Source: Dyadobacter sp. CY312 (GTDB taxonomy: Bacteria > Bacteroidota > Bacteroidia > Cytophagales > Spirosomataceae). From it: 64,000 nt of DNA. The stretch is from NCBI RefSeq assembly GCF_021390535.1, contig NZ_JAJUXG010000012.1:1-64000 (forward strand), in the 5' to 3' direction. Both the position numbers and the translations under genes were made by a program. The notes under the pieces were generated by a model. It did no database searches. It worked only from the letters and a program-made list of their open reading frames with translations, and was not told the origin of the DNA. Below, piece after piece: positions 17,600 to 27,075 of the stretch; the stretch's first letter is position 1; each line of letters starts with the position of its first letter.

Positions 17600-18841
17600 A
17601 TGAATTTAAAATCGCTATTGGTAACATTTTGTACCATTGGCCTTTCACTAAGCAATAGTTTCGGCCAAATCACAGAGAATCCCAAAGTAGAGGAACAATC
17701 TGCGGAGTATGTTAAGATCAAAAAGGTTGAACTGACCGACAAATACACCATTGTTTATTTACAGTTTAATGAAAGGGGGAGCGGCAGTGCAATTCCATCG
17801 CTTCCTCCTGGTTTTCCGGGCGATATTATCCCGGATATGGGAGAAGGCAAGCAAAGTAGCACCATTTGGCTTGACGCTGAAACGAGATTGTATAAACCAG
17901 GGGAAGTCAATACCAAATTTAAGCTGATAAGGGCAGAGAATATTCCTATTGAAAATGTCAAAAAAGTATCTCCTGGCGAAAAAGTTGACTTTGTTGCCTA
18001 TTTCGAAAGACTTTCGCCAGGAATCGAAATATTTGATTTTTATGAAGGAAGAAGCCAGCAAGGACAACAATCATGGAATTTTTACGGCATACATATCAAG
18101 AATCCATTAAAGAAAGAAGTTGCCAAATCGGCGAAGGTTACACCAAAGGCTCCGGCCAGTGCGCCAACAACTCCTAAAGAAACAGTAAAATCAACAGAAC
18201 CCGAAAAACCGATTGCTAAGCCGGAAGAGGCGGAGTTTGCAGTAATCAAAGGAACAGTTTTCAGTTCCAAAACGAAAAAACCTATATCTGCGCAGATTTC
18301 TTATCAGGAAGAAGGTGATTCTTTACAAATAAGCTCGTCAACAGGGAACTACCGTATTGGTATCAATCCAAAAGAGAGATATAACCTTAGAGCAACGTCT
18401 AAGGGGTTTTACGGGGCGAATGTGGAGGTTTCAGCAGCAGATTCCAGTGGTAAACTTACTTTTAATCAGGATATTTTTCTTACACCGCTCGCCGTTGGAG
18501 AGACAATCGCACTTTCCAAAATCTATTTTGAAACATCTCAATTTGCATTATTGCCTGAATCGTTTTCAGAGCTCAATCAGTTGGTACAAACCATGAAGGA
18601 TAATCCAGAAATTGGAATAAGGGTTGAAGGTCATACCGACAATATCGGTGATCCTGATAAAAATATTCAATTATCCAGAAAACGTGCGGAATCGGTGAAA
18701 GATTACCTGATTAAAAATGGCATAGCAGAGAGCCGCATTGAAGCCGTAGGCCTCGGCGCTACACGACTTCTTACAAAATCGGGCTCGGAAGCAGAGCGTA
18801 GCAAAAACAGGAGAGTTGAGCTAGTGATTACGGGAAAATAA
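17600..18841 (+). CDS. OmpA-family outer-membrane protein with carboxypeptidase-regulatory-like domain
   Basis: The 413-residue protein has a signal peptide (cleavage near residue 23) and an N-terminal domain of unknown type. A Pro/Ala/Thr/Lys-rich linker (about 172-215) follows, then a beta-sandwich resembling a CarboxypepD-regulatory domain (VIKGTVFSSKTKKPISAQI...GNYRIGI). The C-terminal OmpA domain starts at about 298 and contains the peptidoglycan-binding core VEGHTDNIGD and LSRKRAESVKDYL. It probably links the outer membrane to the cell wall. Long heptamer repeats follow the gene and separate it from convergent tpiA. Confidence 0.9.
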   Translation: MNLKSLLVTFCTIGLSLSNSFGQITENPKVEEQSAEYVKIKKVELTDKYTIVYLQFNERGSGSAIPSLPPGFPGDIIPDMGEGKQSSTIWLDAETRLYKPGEVNTKFKLIRAENIPIENVKKVSPGEKVDFVAYFERLSPGIEIFDFYEGRSQQGQQSWNFYGIHIKNPLKKEVAKSAKVTPKAPASAPTTPKETVKSTEPEKPIAKPEEAEFAVIKGTVFSSKTKKPISAQISYQEEGDSLQISSSTGNYRIGINPKERYNLRATSKGFYGANVEVSAADSSGKLTFNQDIFLTPLAVGETIALSKIYFETSQFALLPESFSELNQLVQTMKDNPEIGIRVEGHTDNIGDPDKNIQLSRKRAESVKDYLIKNGIAESRIEAVGLGATRLLTKSGSEAERSKNRRVELVITGK

Positions 18842-18847
18842 TTTTAA

Positions 18848-18910
18848 AGTTTACAGTTTTTAGTTTACAGTAACGACTGCCGTTTACTGTGAACTAAAAA
18901 CTGTAAACTA
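18848..18910. repeat. Nine-unit heptamer array folding into a long hairpin
   Basis: The 63 bases divide into nine exact 7-base steps. The first three are AGTTTAC, AGTTTTT and AGTTTAC; the last three are near-complements of these. Arms 18848-18873 and 18884-18909 pair over 26 positions with only one T/G wobble, around a 10-base loop. It sits between the convergent OmpA-family and tpiA genes and may serve as a bidirectional terminator. A second array with the same first words and the same nine-unit length lies at 34408-34470, also between convergent genes. Confidence 0.8.
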
Positions 18911-18915
18911 ATAAA

Positions 18916-19677
18916 TTATCTCGCTTTGATAATGTTCGTGAACTCACGTGATTTCAGCGAAGCTCCTCCAACAAGTCCACCATCGATATCTGGTGAAGCA
19001 AAAAGTTCGTCGGCGCTGGCCGCCGTTACACTTCCGCCATATAGAATAGAAATTTCTTCGGCCACATCAGCACCATATTTGTCTGCAAGGTGGGCACGCA
19101 ATGCCGCATGCATTTCCTGAGCCTGTTCTGCACTTGCAGTAAGACCAGTTCCTATCGCCCAAATTGGCTCATAAGCGATTACAACAGAAAGAATTTCTTG
19201 TGCTGACAGGTGAAAAAGACTTTCTGATATCTGGTTTTTAACAAACCCTATAAAGTCTTCATTTTGTCTCTGATCAAGTGATTCTCCGCAGCAGAAAATC
19301 GGAGAAACCCCGTTTGCCAAAGCTGTATTCACTTTTTCTGCCAGTAACGCGTTGTTTTCGTTGAAATATTGGCGACGCTCACTATGGCCGATCAATACGT
19401 ATTCTACACCGATGGACTTTAGCATTGCTGCTGAGATCTCACCTGTAAAAGCTCCTGAAACTTTATCTGAGCAGTTTTGAGCTGCCAGGGAAAAGTTAGG
19501 CGCGTTTTCTATGTATTTGTTAATGGTAGTCAGGTAGATTGACGGCGGGCAAAGTATCACTTTTACATCACCTTTTACCTCGTCATTTGCCATATTTACA
19601 AGCTCAGAAGTGAGCGCAACTGCTTCATCTGCAAGCTTATTCATCTTCCAATTACCGGCAACTATTTTTTTTCGCAT
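18916..19677 (-). CDS. tpiA: Triosephosphate isomerase
   Basis: This cytoplasmic glycolytic enzyme interconverts dihydroxyacetone phosphate and glyceraldehyde 3-phosphate. The 253-residue protein has all catalytic residues: Asn9 and Lys11 in GNWKMN, His98 in IGHSERR, and Glu170 in AYEPIWAIGTG. The phosphate-binding GGSV is near 212. Length is standard. A perfect -7 box lies about 45 bases upstream. The gene is monocistronic, with the heptamer hairpin just past its stop. Confidence 0.98.
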   Translation of the reverse strand: MRKKIVAGNWKMNKLADEAVALTSELVNMANDEVKGDVKVILCPPSIYLTTINKYIENAPNFSLAAQNCSDKVSGAFTGEISAAMLKSIGVEYVLIGHSERRQYFNENNALLAEKVNTALANGVSPIFCCGESLDQRQNEDFIGFVKNQISESLFHLSAQEILSVVIAYEPIWAIGTGLTASAEQAQEMHAALRAHLADKYGADVAEEISILYGGSVTAASADELFASPDIDGGLVGGASLKSREFTNIIKAR

Positions 19678-19716
19678 GAGTTAAATTTTATTATGGGAAA
19701 TCATCTTTCAACGCAA

Positions 19717-19724
19717 CAAAATTA
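19717..19724 (-). promoter_or_regulatory. Candidate -7 box for tpiA
   Basis: On the minus strand the sequence reads TAATTTTG, an exact TAnnTTTG match, about 40 bases before the tpiA ATG at 19677. No clear -33 TTG is visible at the usual distance. Confidence 0.45.
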
Positions 19725-19943
19725 CCATAATTTCATCATTAACCGTATTATCTCTTCTATAAGAAAAATACTTGAAAATTTAAAGATTTTTTTGTGTTTA
19801 ATGTAGTTTAAATCTGTTATTTTTACAGTAGATGATTCAATTTTAGAATTGATTTGCACGATATTACGGAGAAAGCATACAGGAGTTGCACTGCTTGGAA
19901 AAGTTGATAAATAAGATAATTGAGAAAATAAATTATAAAAGAA

Positions 19944-19950
19944 AAGGAGG
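19944..19950 (+). promoter_or_regulatory. Perfect Shine-Dalgarno sequence
   Basis: AAGGAGG ends five bases before the ATG at 19956. It is the only clear case I noticed among the starts in this window and fixes this start codon. Confidence 0.7.
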
Positions 19951-19955
19951 CCACG

Positions 19956-21224
19956 ATGAAAACGTCTATGTGGTTTACATTATCGTTAATACTACTTATC
20001 AGTATACCATCTCTCGCTAAAACGGATGATATACCTGATGTATCTCAGGAAAAGTATGGCTACTTTTTGGAAAAAAATTATAAGTCTGCCCGTATCCCTT
20101 TCGAGCTCCACTCGAACCTGATCCTGCTCTATGCAAAAATTAATGATACAGATTCTCTGAGATTCATCCTTGATACTGGTGTGAGTTCAATCATTATTAC
20201 AGATCCGAATATTTTAAAGCCTGACAAACTTCGTCTTACGAGGAAGGTAAGCCTCACAGGAGCAGGGGAGGGAAATTCTGTGGCCGCACATGTGGCTATT
20301 GATAATAAGTTTTCAATGGGGCGGCTTCGAGCAAATCACCAGAATATTGTGGTGTTGGAGGAAGATTTCCTTCAACTTTCAGAGTATGTAGGTGTACCGG
20401 TACACGGCATTTTTGGTTATGAAATATTCAACAATTTCGTTGTAACCATTGATTTTTCCAGAAAGGAAATTATACTGATGAAACAGGATAAGTACAAATA
20501 CAAACCTAGCAAAGGTGATAAACATCCTATCGTTATTGAAGATACAAAGCCGTTTACAGATGCGGTTACGCTCTTTGCTGATGGTCGCGAACATCCGATA
20601 CGGGTACTTATTGACACGGGAGCGGGCCATGCTTTGTTATTGAATAATACTCCGAAAGAAAGCTTTCGCTTACCTGAAAAAGTAATTCGTGCCCAGTTGG
20701 GACGTGGACTGAACGGCGTAATCAATGGAAATTTGGGTCGTATAGACAGATTGCGGCTTGGTCGCTATGAAATGGATAATATCGTGGCCTCTTTTCCGGA
20801 TAGCATTGCTTTCGGGGCAAAATTGCAGGGAAGGGCAGAACGCCAGGGAAACATTGGCTGTGAACTTTTACGCCGTTTCAAAGTTACCATGAATTATCAG
20901 GAACGCTACATGGTGCTGAAACCCGTGAAGAGCAGAATGCGTGAGAAATTTGAGCATGATATGAGCGGTTTGGAAATTCGTGCAGAGGCCAAGAATTTAA
21001 GATCGTATTACATAAATCATATCGTGGAAAGCTCTCCTGCTTCAACAGCGGGGTTAAAAGAAGGAGATCAGCTGTTGTATTTCAACGACCATGCGGCTTC
21101 TGAACTTAACATGAGTGAGATTTATAGGATGATGCAACGTGGTGATGGAAGAAGCATTGACTTGCTTGTGAAACGTAACGGGCAAATTTTCTTTGCACGC
21201 CTCACGCTGAAAAGAATGATTTAA
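19956..21224 (+). CDS. Exported aspartyl protease with PDZ domain
   Basis: The 422-residue protein has a signal peptide (to about residue 21) and two retropepsin-like lobes in one chain: FILDTGVSS near 69-77 and VLIDTGAGHAL near 215-225. Both catalytic Asp residues are therefore encoded together instead of by a dimer. A C-terminal PDZ domain (about 335-420, with SSPASTAGLKEGDQLLYFND) probably binds substrate tails. This layout is common in Bacteroidota. It should act in the periplasm; its substrates are unknown. The mnmD-like gene follows after 24 bases. Confidence 0.88.
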   Translation: MKTSMWFTLSLILLISIPSLAKTDDIPDVSQEKYGYFLEKNYKSARIPFELHSNLILLYAKINDTDSLRFILDTGVSSIIITDPNILKPDKLRLTRKVSLTGAGEGNSVAAHVAIDNKFSMGRLRANHQNIVVLEEDFLQLSEYVGVPVHGIFGYEIFNNFVVTIDFSRKEIILMKQDKYKYKPSKGDKHPIVIEDTKPFTDAVTLFADGREHPIRVLIDTGAGHALLLNNTPKESFRLPEKVIRAQLGRGLNGVINGNLGRIDRLRLGRYEMDNIVASFPDSIAFGAKLQGRAERQGNIGCELLRRFKVTMNYQERYMVLKPVKSRMREKFEHDMSGLEIRAEAKNLRSYYINHIVESSPASTAGLKEGDQLLYFNDHAASELNMSEIYRMMQRGDGRSIDLLVKRNGQIFFARLTLKRMI

Positions 21225-21248
21225 GTACTTTTAGCGCCAAACTAATTA

Positions 21249-21914
21249 TTGGCAATTTTGGAACGGATCATTGTTACAGAAGACGGCTCGCATTCACTTT
21301 ACAGCGATTTATTTAACCAGCAATATCATTCACTCCAGGGTGCGCTTACGGAGTCTTTACATATTTACATTGAACTCGGATTACGACCAATACTTGAAGA
21401 ATCCGCTATCACAGTAAATGTTTTTGAAATGGGTCTCGGGACTGGCCTTAACGCACTTCTGGCCTGGCAATTGGCCGACGAGCTGAAAAAAAAGATATAC
21501 TTTACGTCCGTAGAGGCTTTTCCTGTATTGGCAGAGGAAGCGTCCCTGCTCAATTACGAGTCGCTCACAAACCGGGAGGGCTTGCTCAGGCTTCATACTG
21601 TTTCGTGGGCGACTGACCATGAACTTTCTCCATATTTTACCTTTCGGAAAGAACACACGTTGCTGCAAAACTTCTCTTCTGAGCACCTGTTTCACGTTAT
21701 TTTTTATGATGCTTTCGATCCGCGTGCTCAGCCGGAACTTTGGACAGACGAAATTTTTACCAAAATTGCAGGCTATTCTCATGACGGAGCCGTTCTTGTA
21801 ACGTACTCGTCTAAGGGAATTGTAAAACGGGCATTGGTGGCAGGTGGTTTTCAGGTCAAACGTCATAAGGGGCCAGGTAGAAAAACGCACGTTCTGAAAG
21901 CGGTGAAGTTGTAA
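21249..21914 (+). CDS. mnmD: MnmD-like tRNA (mnm5s2U) methyltransferase
   Basis: The 221-residue protein corresponds to the methyltransferase half of MnmC (DUF752/MnmD). That enzyme adds the last methyl group to 5-aminomethyl-2-thiouridine at the wobble position of some tRNAs using S-adenosylmethionine. The start IIVTEDGSHSLYS, the SAM site VFEMGLGTGLNALL near 58-71, and FYDAFDPRAQPELWTDEIF near 150-168 are family hallmarks. The oxidase domain of MnmC is absent, as usual for MnmD. The start is TTG (21249 or 21258), since no ATG fits. Confidence 0.88.
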   Translation: MAILERIIVTEDGSHSLYSDLFNQQYHSLQGALTESLHIYIELGLRPILEESAITVNVFEMGLGTGLNALLAWQLADELKKKIYFTSVEAFPVLAEEASLLNYESLTNREGLLRLHTVSWATDHELSPYFTFRKEHTLLQNFSSEHLFHVIFYDAFDPRAQPELWTDEIFTKIAGYSHDGAVLVTYSSKGIVKRALVAGGFQVKRHKGPGRKTHVLKAVKL

Positions 21915-22050
21915 GAGGTAGCATAAAGCAGGTAAGGGAAATTTTGATGCACTATTAGCCTCAATAGTTATTTATTATGTAATTATTGAGTTGATGGTTT
22001 AAAGTTGATTGTCAACTGCTACCTAATTTTAATCAGTATTAAAGAGAATC

Positions 22051-22635
22051 ATGAATTATAAAGATATTATCAGTACCGAATTACAGGAAGCTCAGCAGGT
22101 GCTGGATCGTTTTCTGAATGATCCTGTACAAATTGAAAAGATAGAGAAGGCTGCGTCCATCATGGCTGCGGCTATTATGGAGAACGGAAAGATTATATCA
22201 TGCGGCAATGGAGGTTCCCACTGCGATGCCATGCACTTCGCGGAGGAGCTGACAGGTAGATACCGCGACAATCGCCGCGCGTTACCAGCAATTGCTATTT
22301 CGGACGTAAGTCATATAAGTTGTGTGAGTAATGATTTCGGTTATGAATACGTTTTTTCACGATATATTGAAGGCCTTGGCCAGGCTGGTGACGTACTTCT
22401 TGGGTTGAGCACGAGTGGAAATTCTGAAAACATCATCCGAGCCGCAGAAGCAGCTCGTAATAAAGGAATGAAAGTGATCATTTTGTCTGGCAAAGACGGA
22501 GGAAAGCTTGGTGGTGTTGCAGATGTGGAAATAAGGGTACCTCACTTCGGATACGCTGATCGTATTCAGGAAATTCACATCAAAGTGATCCATATTTTTA
22601 TGTTATTAATCGAGAGAATGGTATTGCAAGATTAA
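22051..22635 (+). CDS. gmhA: Sedoheptulose-7-phosphate isomerase (SIS domain)
   Basis: This 194-residue SIS-domain enzyme makes D-glycero-D-manno-heptose 7-phosphate, the first step of ADP-heptose for lipopolysaccharide. The phosphosugar loop [17 protein letters not shown] (near 51-67) carries the conserved Glu. LSTSGNSEN (near 118-126) binds phosphate, and the C-terminal helix [13 protein letters not shown] supplies the catalytic His. Length and motifs are typical of GmhA. The flanking genes are not heptose genes, so the rest of the pathway lies elsewhere. Confidence 0.93.
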   Translation: MNYKDIISTELQEAQQVLDRFLNDPVQIEKIEKAASIMAAAIMENGKIISCGNGGSHCDAMHFAEELTGRYRDNRRALPAIAISDVSHISCVSNDFGYEYVFSRYIEGLGQAGDVLLGLSTSGNSENIIRAAEAARNKGMKVIILSGKDGGKLGGVADVEIRVPHFGYADRIQEIHIKVIHIFMLLIERMVLQD

Positions 22636-22698
22636 TTTATTGCTAAATTATCGGATGTTTAGAATAAGTTTATTACTCCATTACTAACAAACTGATTC

Positions 22699-23139
22699 AT
22701 GAAAGTACGTCCATCGGCAATGATTTTAAATGGCGAATCGGTCTTGACACTACGCTATAATTACGGTAATGTAAATGTGTATGCCTTGCCGGGAGGAAAT
22801 CCCGATCCCGGTGAGAACCTTACCGAAGCATTGATGAGAGAGTTGACCGAGGAGCTGGAAATAGAGACCAAAATTGGCCCAATGGTTTTTTGCGGAGAAG
22901 TAATTTGGGATGAAATAAAAAAGGAAACGCTTCACATCATCTTTGCAACTGAAATTACATCAGGCATTCCAAAGGTCAACGCTGCCGAAACAACAGCTTT
23001 GGAACTCGTATGGCTGCCATTTTCAGAACTTAGTCACACCATTCTATACCCCAATGTTGGGAAATATCTTCTGAGCTACATCCAGGGCAAGCCAGAGCCC
23101 GCCCATGTCGGTGTGATCGATCAGCCTTATATTCAATAG
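22699..23139 (+). CDS. Nudix hydrolase
   Basis: The 146-residue protein has a complete Nudix box, from GGNPDPGENLTEALMRELTEE to LEI (about 32-56), with the Gly, the REU and the EE metal ligands in place. Nudix enzymes hydrolyse nucleoside diphosphate derivatives. The substrate cannot be told from the sequence; ADP-sugars or oxidised nucleotides are both possible. It starts 64 bases after gmhA, so a link to ADP-heptose or other sugar nucleotides is conceivable but unproven. Confidence 0.88.
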   Translation: MKVRPSAMILNGESVLTLRYNYGNVNVYALPGGNPDPGENLTEALMRELTEELEIETKIGPMVFCGEVIWDEIKKETLHIIFATEITSGIPKVNAAETTALELVWLPFSELSHTILYPNVGKYLLSYIQGKPEPAHVGVIDQPYIQ

Positions 23140-23171
23140 AAACATGTCTTCGATTTGCTATAGAAACGTCG

Positions 23172-23207
23172 TTTGTTTCCGAAGAACCGAAACAAACCGT
23201 ACTTTTG
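23172..23207 (+). promoter_or_regulatory. Candidate promoter for the SWIM/SNF2 helicase gene
   Basis: TACTTTTG (23200-23207) fits TAnnTTTG exactly. TTTG at 23172 could be the -33 box, but the 24-base gap is slightly long. The ATG is at 23228, leaving a very short leader. Confidence 0.5.
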
Positions 23208-23227
23208 CATTTTAAAAGGCAGGGTAA

Positions 23228-26200
23228 ATGGAAAATGAAAAGAAGGAGAAATTATCAAACTTCTTGATAAAAAGGACGGAGAAGGATGTGTTATCACGTG
23301 GGCGTTCCATTTATAGCAGCGGCGGCTTCAAAGTTGCAAAGCTTGAATACAACGGTCCCGGAAACGCAGAATTTAAGGTAAAGAGCGACTATTCTGTCCA
23401 GTATTATGTCATCCAGATCAGGGATTTTCTTACCCCTCAGATAAGTACAACCTGCACTTGCCCATATAATTATGGGGGGCTGTGCAAACATCGCGTGGCT
23501 GCAATTCTATACATTCTGGATAAAATGCCCAGCATAAAGCAGGTGCTTTACCAAATGGATAAAACTGTGGTGGAGCTCGGGGAAATAAAGGACTATAACC
23601 TTAGAAACCTGGTGTTGGATGATACCTGGCGTAATAGGGATGATATTACCAAAGTCGATATTGTTTCAGCCAAGGAGGGCGACGCAACCTGTGTCGTCCA
23701 TCATAATAACGAAGATTTTACGGTTGAGTTTAGCCGGTTAAAAAGTACAAAACAACTCAACACCACTTGTTCGTGTGATCAGAAACTGTGGGTTCCCCTT
23801 TGTGAGCACAAGCTTGCTGCTTTGCTGAAGCTACGGGATGAACTGGGCGAACGTGCTTTTGAGGTAATGAGAGACCTTACAGCAGAAAAAAGTAGTTTGC
23901 TGGCTGAGTATGGCTACACGCTCGAAGATAATACACAATCAAAATTTGATTTTAAACTGGATGAGGACGGGGCATTACAGCTGCTAAAGCTTGACCCGGC
24001 CATTCAAAAAATAGGTGTTTACCAGGACTGGCAGGGTTTGCGTGAGCGGATTTTACCTGCTCAAAGTATTTCCTATCAGGTTGCATCGGCGGATACAGCG
24101 AAGGATGATGAAGACAGAATATCGCTTTTTGTTTTCTGGCCAAAAGGAAAAGACCACTTGATGGATTTTGGTTTTGGAGCTTTTTCTGCCAAGTATAACC
24201 CTAAAACACAGAAAATAACCAGTATCCGAAATGTAGCCGGAGGATCAAGCCACTATTATTCGCCTGACGAAATTCCTGTGCTTACGGAAGCGGAGGTCAG
24301 GCTGGTCAGGATTGCACGCCACCTGGAAGATGGTTTGCAGAAGTATATCAGAAAACAAGGCTGGTCGTATAATGCTTATCTGCATTTCAGTGATGTAAGT
24401 CAGGAGCAACAACACGATTCACGCAATTATGTAGGAAAGCAGGTTACGCAGATATTCAATGATCTGGACGAAGACTGGCTCTACATTTCAGATAGCGACT
24501 ACATTACCACCAATAATCAGCTTACCAAAGTAAGGCTGCACCGGGAACCGGTCAAGCTATTTTTTGTGCTGACAGAAGATAATGAATTCGTCACGCTCAA
24601 TCCTTACGTTGAGATAAAAAAAGGCAGTCCGATCGACCTGCAAAAGGTTGCGTCATTTGACAGCTTCTGGCTTGGACTTTATCAGGAAGAAACGCTGTTC
24701 AGATGGGCAAGTACAAGTGATGCCGAAATGGTGGCATACATGCGTCAGAACGGGTTCAAAGTTCGGGTTAGGAAAGAATATGCCGAAGAGTTCCTGAAAG
24801 ATTGGATCATGCCGGTAACGGAGCAGTTTGATGTCATATTTCAAACCAGGCATGCTATCGAAACGCGCTCGCTCAAGTTGCTGAAATCGCGTATTTACCT
24901 TAAGGAAGATGATGCCAATTTGCTCATTGTTCCAATGTACGTATATGAAGGCGAGGAAGAGGGGACCGAAGTGGAGATGATCCATGACCAGCGACGTACC
25001 AAAGCAGGATTCGAAAACAATAAAATTACCATGCAGGAGCGTGATGCTGTTGCAGAGCAGGATTTGTGGAAGTGGCTGGAATCCCTGCATCCTGACTTCG
25101 CACATCAGGCAGGTAACCCGTTTTTCTACATTCCTTTCGAACATGTCATGAAAGAAGGTTGGCTGTTCAAGTTTGTAGAAACGGTCAATGATAAAAAATA
25201 CGAACTGCTCGGATTCAAGGATCTGAAAAAAATGCGGTTCAATCCCAACAGAGGTAAGTTTCATGTAAAGGCTTCGTCGGGTATCGACTGGTTCGACATG
25301 CAGGTTGAGATTACTTTTGGCGATCAGAAGGTGTCGTTGGCAGATGCTAAAAAAGCTCTGTTGAAAAAGCAAAACTATGTGCAGCTAAAAGATGGCTCGC
25401 TTGGAATGCTTCCTGACGAGTGGATTAAAAAACTGGAACCGCTTCTGAAATTCGGAAGGGTAGACGGAGACGAAATTCATTTATCCAAAATACATTTCTC
25501 ATTGATTGACGACCTGGTGTCGCAGGTAGACAATGAGGAGGTTTTTCAGGAATTGCAGGAAAAGAAGCAAAAACTTCTCAATTTTAAACAAATTCCTAAC
25601 GTACCGCTGCCTCAGAATATTAATGCTACTTTGAGGCATTATCAGGAGGAGGGTTACAAATGGATTAATTTCCTGCATGAGTTTGGATGGGGTGGTTGCC
25701 TTGCAGATGACATGGGATTGGGTAAAACGCTGCAAATGCTGACGTTCATCCAGCAACAAAAGAATAGGAACAATAATTATACGAATCTTGTCGTAGTTCC
25801 TACTACGTTGATTTTCAACTGGCAGGCAGAAGCAGCGAAGTTTACTCCCGATTTGAAATTATATGTTCACCGGGGTATGGCCAGGCGTAAGGATTTTGCA
25901 TTCTTTTCGGAGTATGATGTAATTCTTACCACTTATGGTACCATGCGCAGCGATGTGGAATTGCTTAGAGATATCAACTTCCACTACATTATACTGGATG
26001 AGGCCCAAGCTATAAAAAATCCGGATTCTCTCACTTCTAAGGCATCCCGATTGCTTCGTGCAACCAACAGGCTCACCATGACAGGGACGCCGGTTGAAAA
26101 TAATACATTCGACCTTTATGCCCAATTTGAATTCCTGAATCCGGGTATGTTGGGGCACGCAGATTTTTTCCGGACCGAATATGCCACTCCAATTGACAAG

Positions 26201-27013
26201 TACCAGGATAAGGAAAAATCAGAGGAATTGAGGCGTCTTGTCTATCCTTTCATGCTAAAAAGGACCAAGGAAGAAGTAGCGACAGATTTGCCGGATAAAA
26301 CGGAAACAATCCTCTTTTGTGAAATGGGCAAAAAGCAGCGGAAGGTTTACGATACATTCCGGGAAAAGTACCGTCTGGAAATTGCGGAGAAACTTGCTAC
26401 CGAAGGACTTAATAAGAGTAGCTTCCTGATTTTAGAAGCACTCCTGAAACTTCGTCAGATATGCGATTCGCCTTCTATATTATCTGGAGATGAGGATTAT
26501 GGAAACGAGTCTGCCAAGTTGGAAGAGATTACGCGTGAAATTGAAGAAAACGCGTCAAATCATAAAATTTTGATATTCAGCCAGTTTCTGGGCATGCTGG
26601 ATCTCATCAGGAAGCATCTGGATAAAATAAATATTCCTTATGAGTATCTGGATGGGCAAACGGTAGACCGCGCAGGAAGGGTAAACCGATTCCAGAATGA
26701 TCAGACATGCAGGGTATTCCTGATGAGTCTGAAAGCAGGAGGCGTGGGATTGAACCTGACCGAGGCGGATTATGTGTATCTGATAGACCCCTGGTGGAAT
26801 CCCGCAGTGGAACGTCAGGCCATTGACCGTACGCACCGGATAGGCCAGACCCGGAAGGTTTTTGCTTATAAAATGATATGCAAGGATACCATCGAGGAAA
26901 AGATCATATTGTTACAGCAACGCAAGCAAGATCTCGCCGAAGACCTTGTTGGAGGAGAATCCGGATTTATAAAGAAACTAAGTCAGGAAGACATTATGGG
27001 CTTATTCAGTTGA
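23228..27013 (+). CDS. SWIM zinc-finger SNF2-family helicase
   Basis: The 1261-residue protein is a Swi2/Snf2 ATPase that should translocate on double-stranded nucleic acid. Near the N-terminus are two SWIM zinc-finger motifs, CTCPYNYGGLCKH (about 75-87) and CSCDQKLWVPLCEH (about 180-193). A long middle region of unknown fold follows. The ATPase core has DDMGLGKT (Walker A, about 827-834), DEAQ (Walker B, about 925-928) and helicase motif VI in RQAIDRTHRIGQ (about 1198). This bacterial subgroup resembles HepA/RapA-type proteins, but its role (transcription recycling, repair or defence) is not established. The gene is monocistronic. Confidence 0.92.
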   Translation: MENEKKEKLSNFLIKRTEKDVLSRGRSIYSSGGFKVAKLEYNGPGNAEFKVKSDYSVQYYVIQIRDFLTPQISTTCTCPYNYGGLCKHRVAAILYILDKMPSIKQVLYQMDKTVVELGEIKDYNLRNLVLDDTWRNRDDITKVDIVSAKEGDATCVVHHNNEDFTVEFSRLKSTKQLNTTCSCDQKLWVPLCEHKLAALLKLRDELGERAFEVMRDLTAEKSSLLAEYGYTLEDNTQSKFDFKLDEDGALQLLKLDPAIQKIGVYQDWQGLRERILPAQSISYQVASADTAKDDEDRISLFVFWPKGKDHLMDFGFGAFSAKYNPKTQKITSIRNVAGGSSHYYSPDEIPVLTEAEVRLVRIARHLEDGLQKYIRKQGWSYNAYLHFSDVSQEQQHDSRNYVGKQVTQIFNDLDEDWLYISDSDYITTNNQLTKVRLHREPVKLFFVLTEDNEFVTLNPYVEIKKGSPIDLQKVASFDSFWLGLYQEETLFRWASTSDAEMVAYMRQNGFKVRVRKEYAEEFLKDWIMPVTEQFDVIFQTRHAIETRSLKLLKSRIYLKEDDANLLIVPMYVYEGEEEGTEVEMIHDQRRTKAGFENNKITMQERDAVAEQDLWKWLESLHPDFAHQAGNPFFYIPFEHVMKEGWLFKFVETVNDKKYELLGFKDLKKMRFNPNRGKFHVKASSGIDWFDMQVEITFGDQKVSLADAKKALLKKQNYVQLKDGSLGMLPDEWIKKLEPLLKFGRVDGDEIHLSKIHFSLIDDLVSQVDNEEVFQELQEKKQKLLNFKQIPNVPLPQNINATLRHYQEEGYKWINFLHEFGWGGCLADDMGLGKTLQMLTFIQQQKNRNNNYTNLVVVPTTLIFNWQAEAAKFTPDLKLYVHRGMARRKDFAFFSEYDVILTTYGTMRSDVELLRDINFHYIILDEAQAIKNPDSLTSKASRLLRATNRLTMTGTPVENNTFDLYAQFEFLNPGMLGHADFFRTEYATPIDKYQDKEKSEELRRLVYPFMLKRTKEEVATDLPDKTETILFCEMGKKQRKVYDTFREKYRLEIAEKLATEGLNKSSFLILEALLKLRQICDSPSILSGDEDYGNESAKLEEITREIEENASNHKILIFSQFLGMLDLIRKHLDKINIPYEYLDGQTVDRAGRVNRFQNDQTCRVFLMSLKAGGVGLNLTEADYVYLIDPWWNPAVERQAIDRTHRIGQTRKVFAYKMICKDTIEEKIILLQQRKQDLAEDLVGGESGFIKKLSQEDIMGLFS

Positions 27014-27075
27014 CCAGTTTTTGCCGTGGATCAAAGGATCCGCGGCAAGCAGTCAGCCTGGTGTAACAATGGGAC

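Noticed and set aside
21916..22024. Inverted repeat AGGTAGCA/TGCTACCT around the gap before gmhA
   Set aside because: Eight bases over 109 bases in AT-rich DNA is close to chance and nothing mobile lies between.
24653..25372. 239-codon open frame on the minus strand
   Set aside because: It is antisense to the middle of the SNF2 helicase gene and has low-quality composition rich in Phe, His and Cys.
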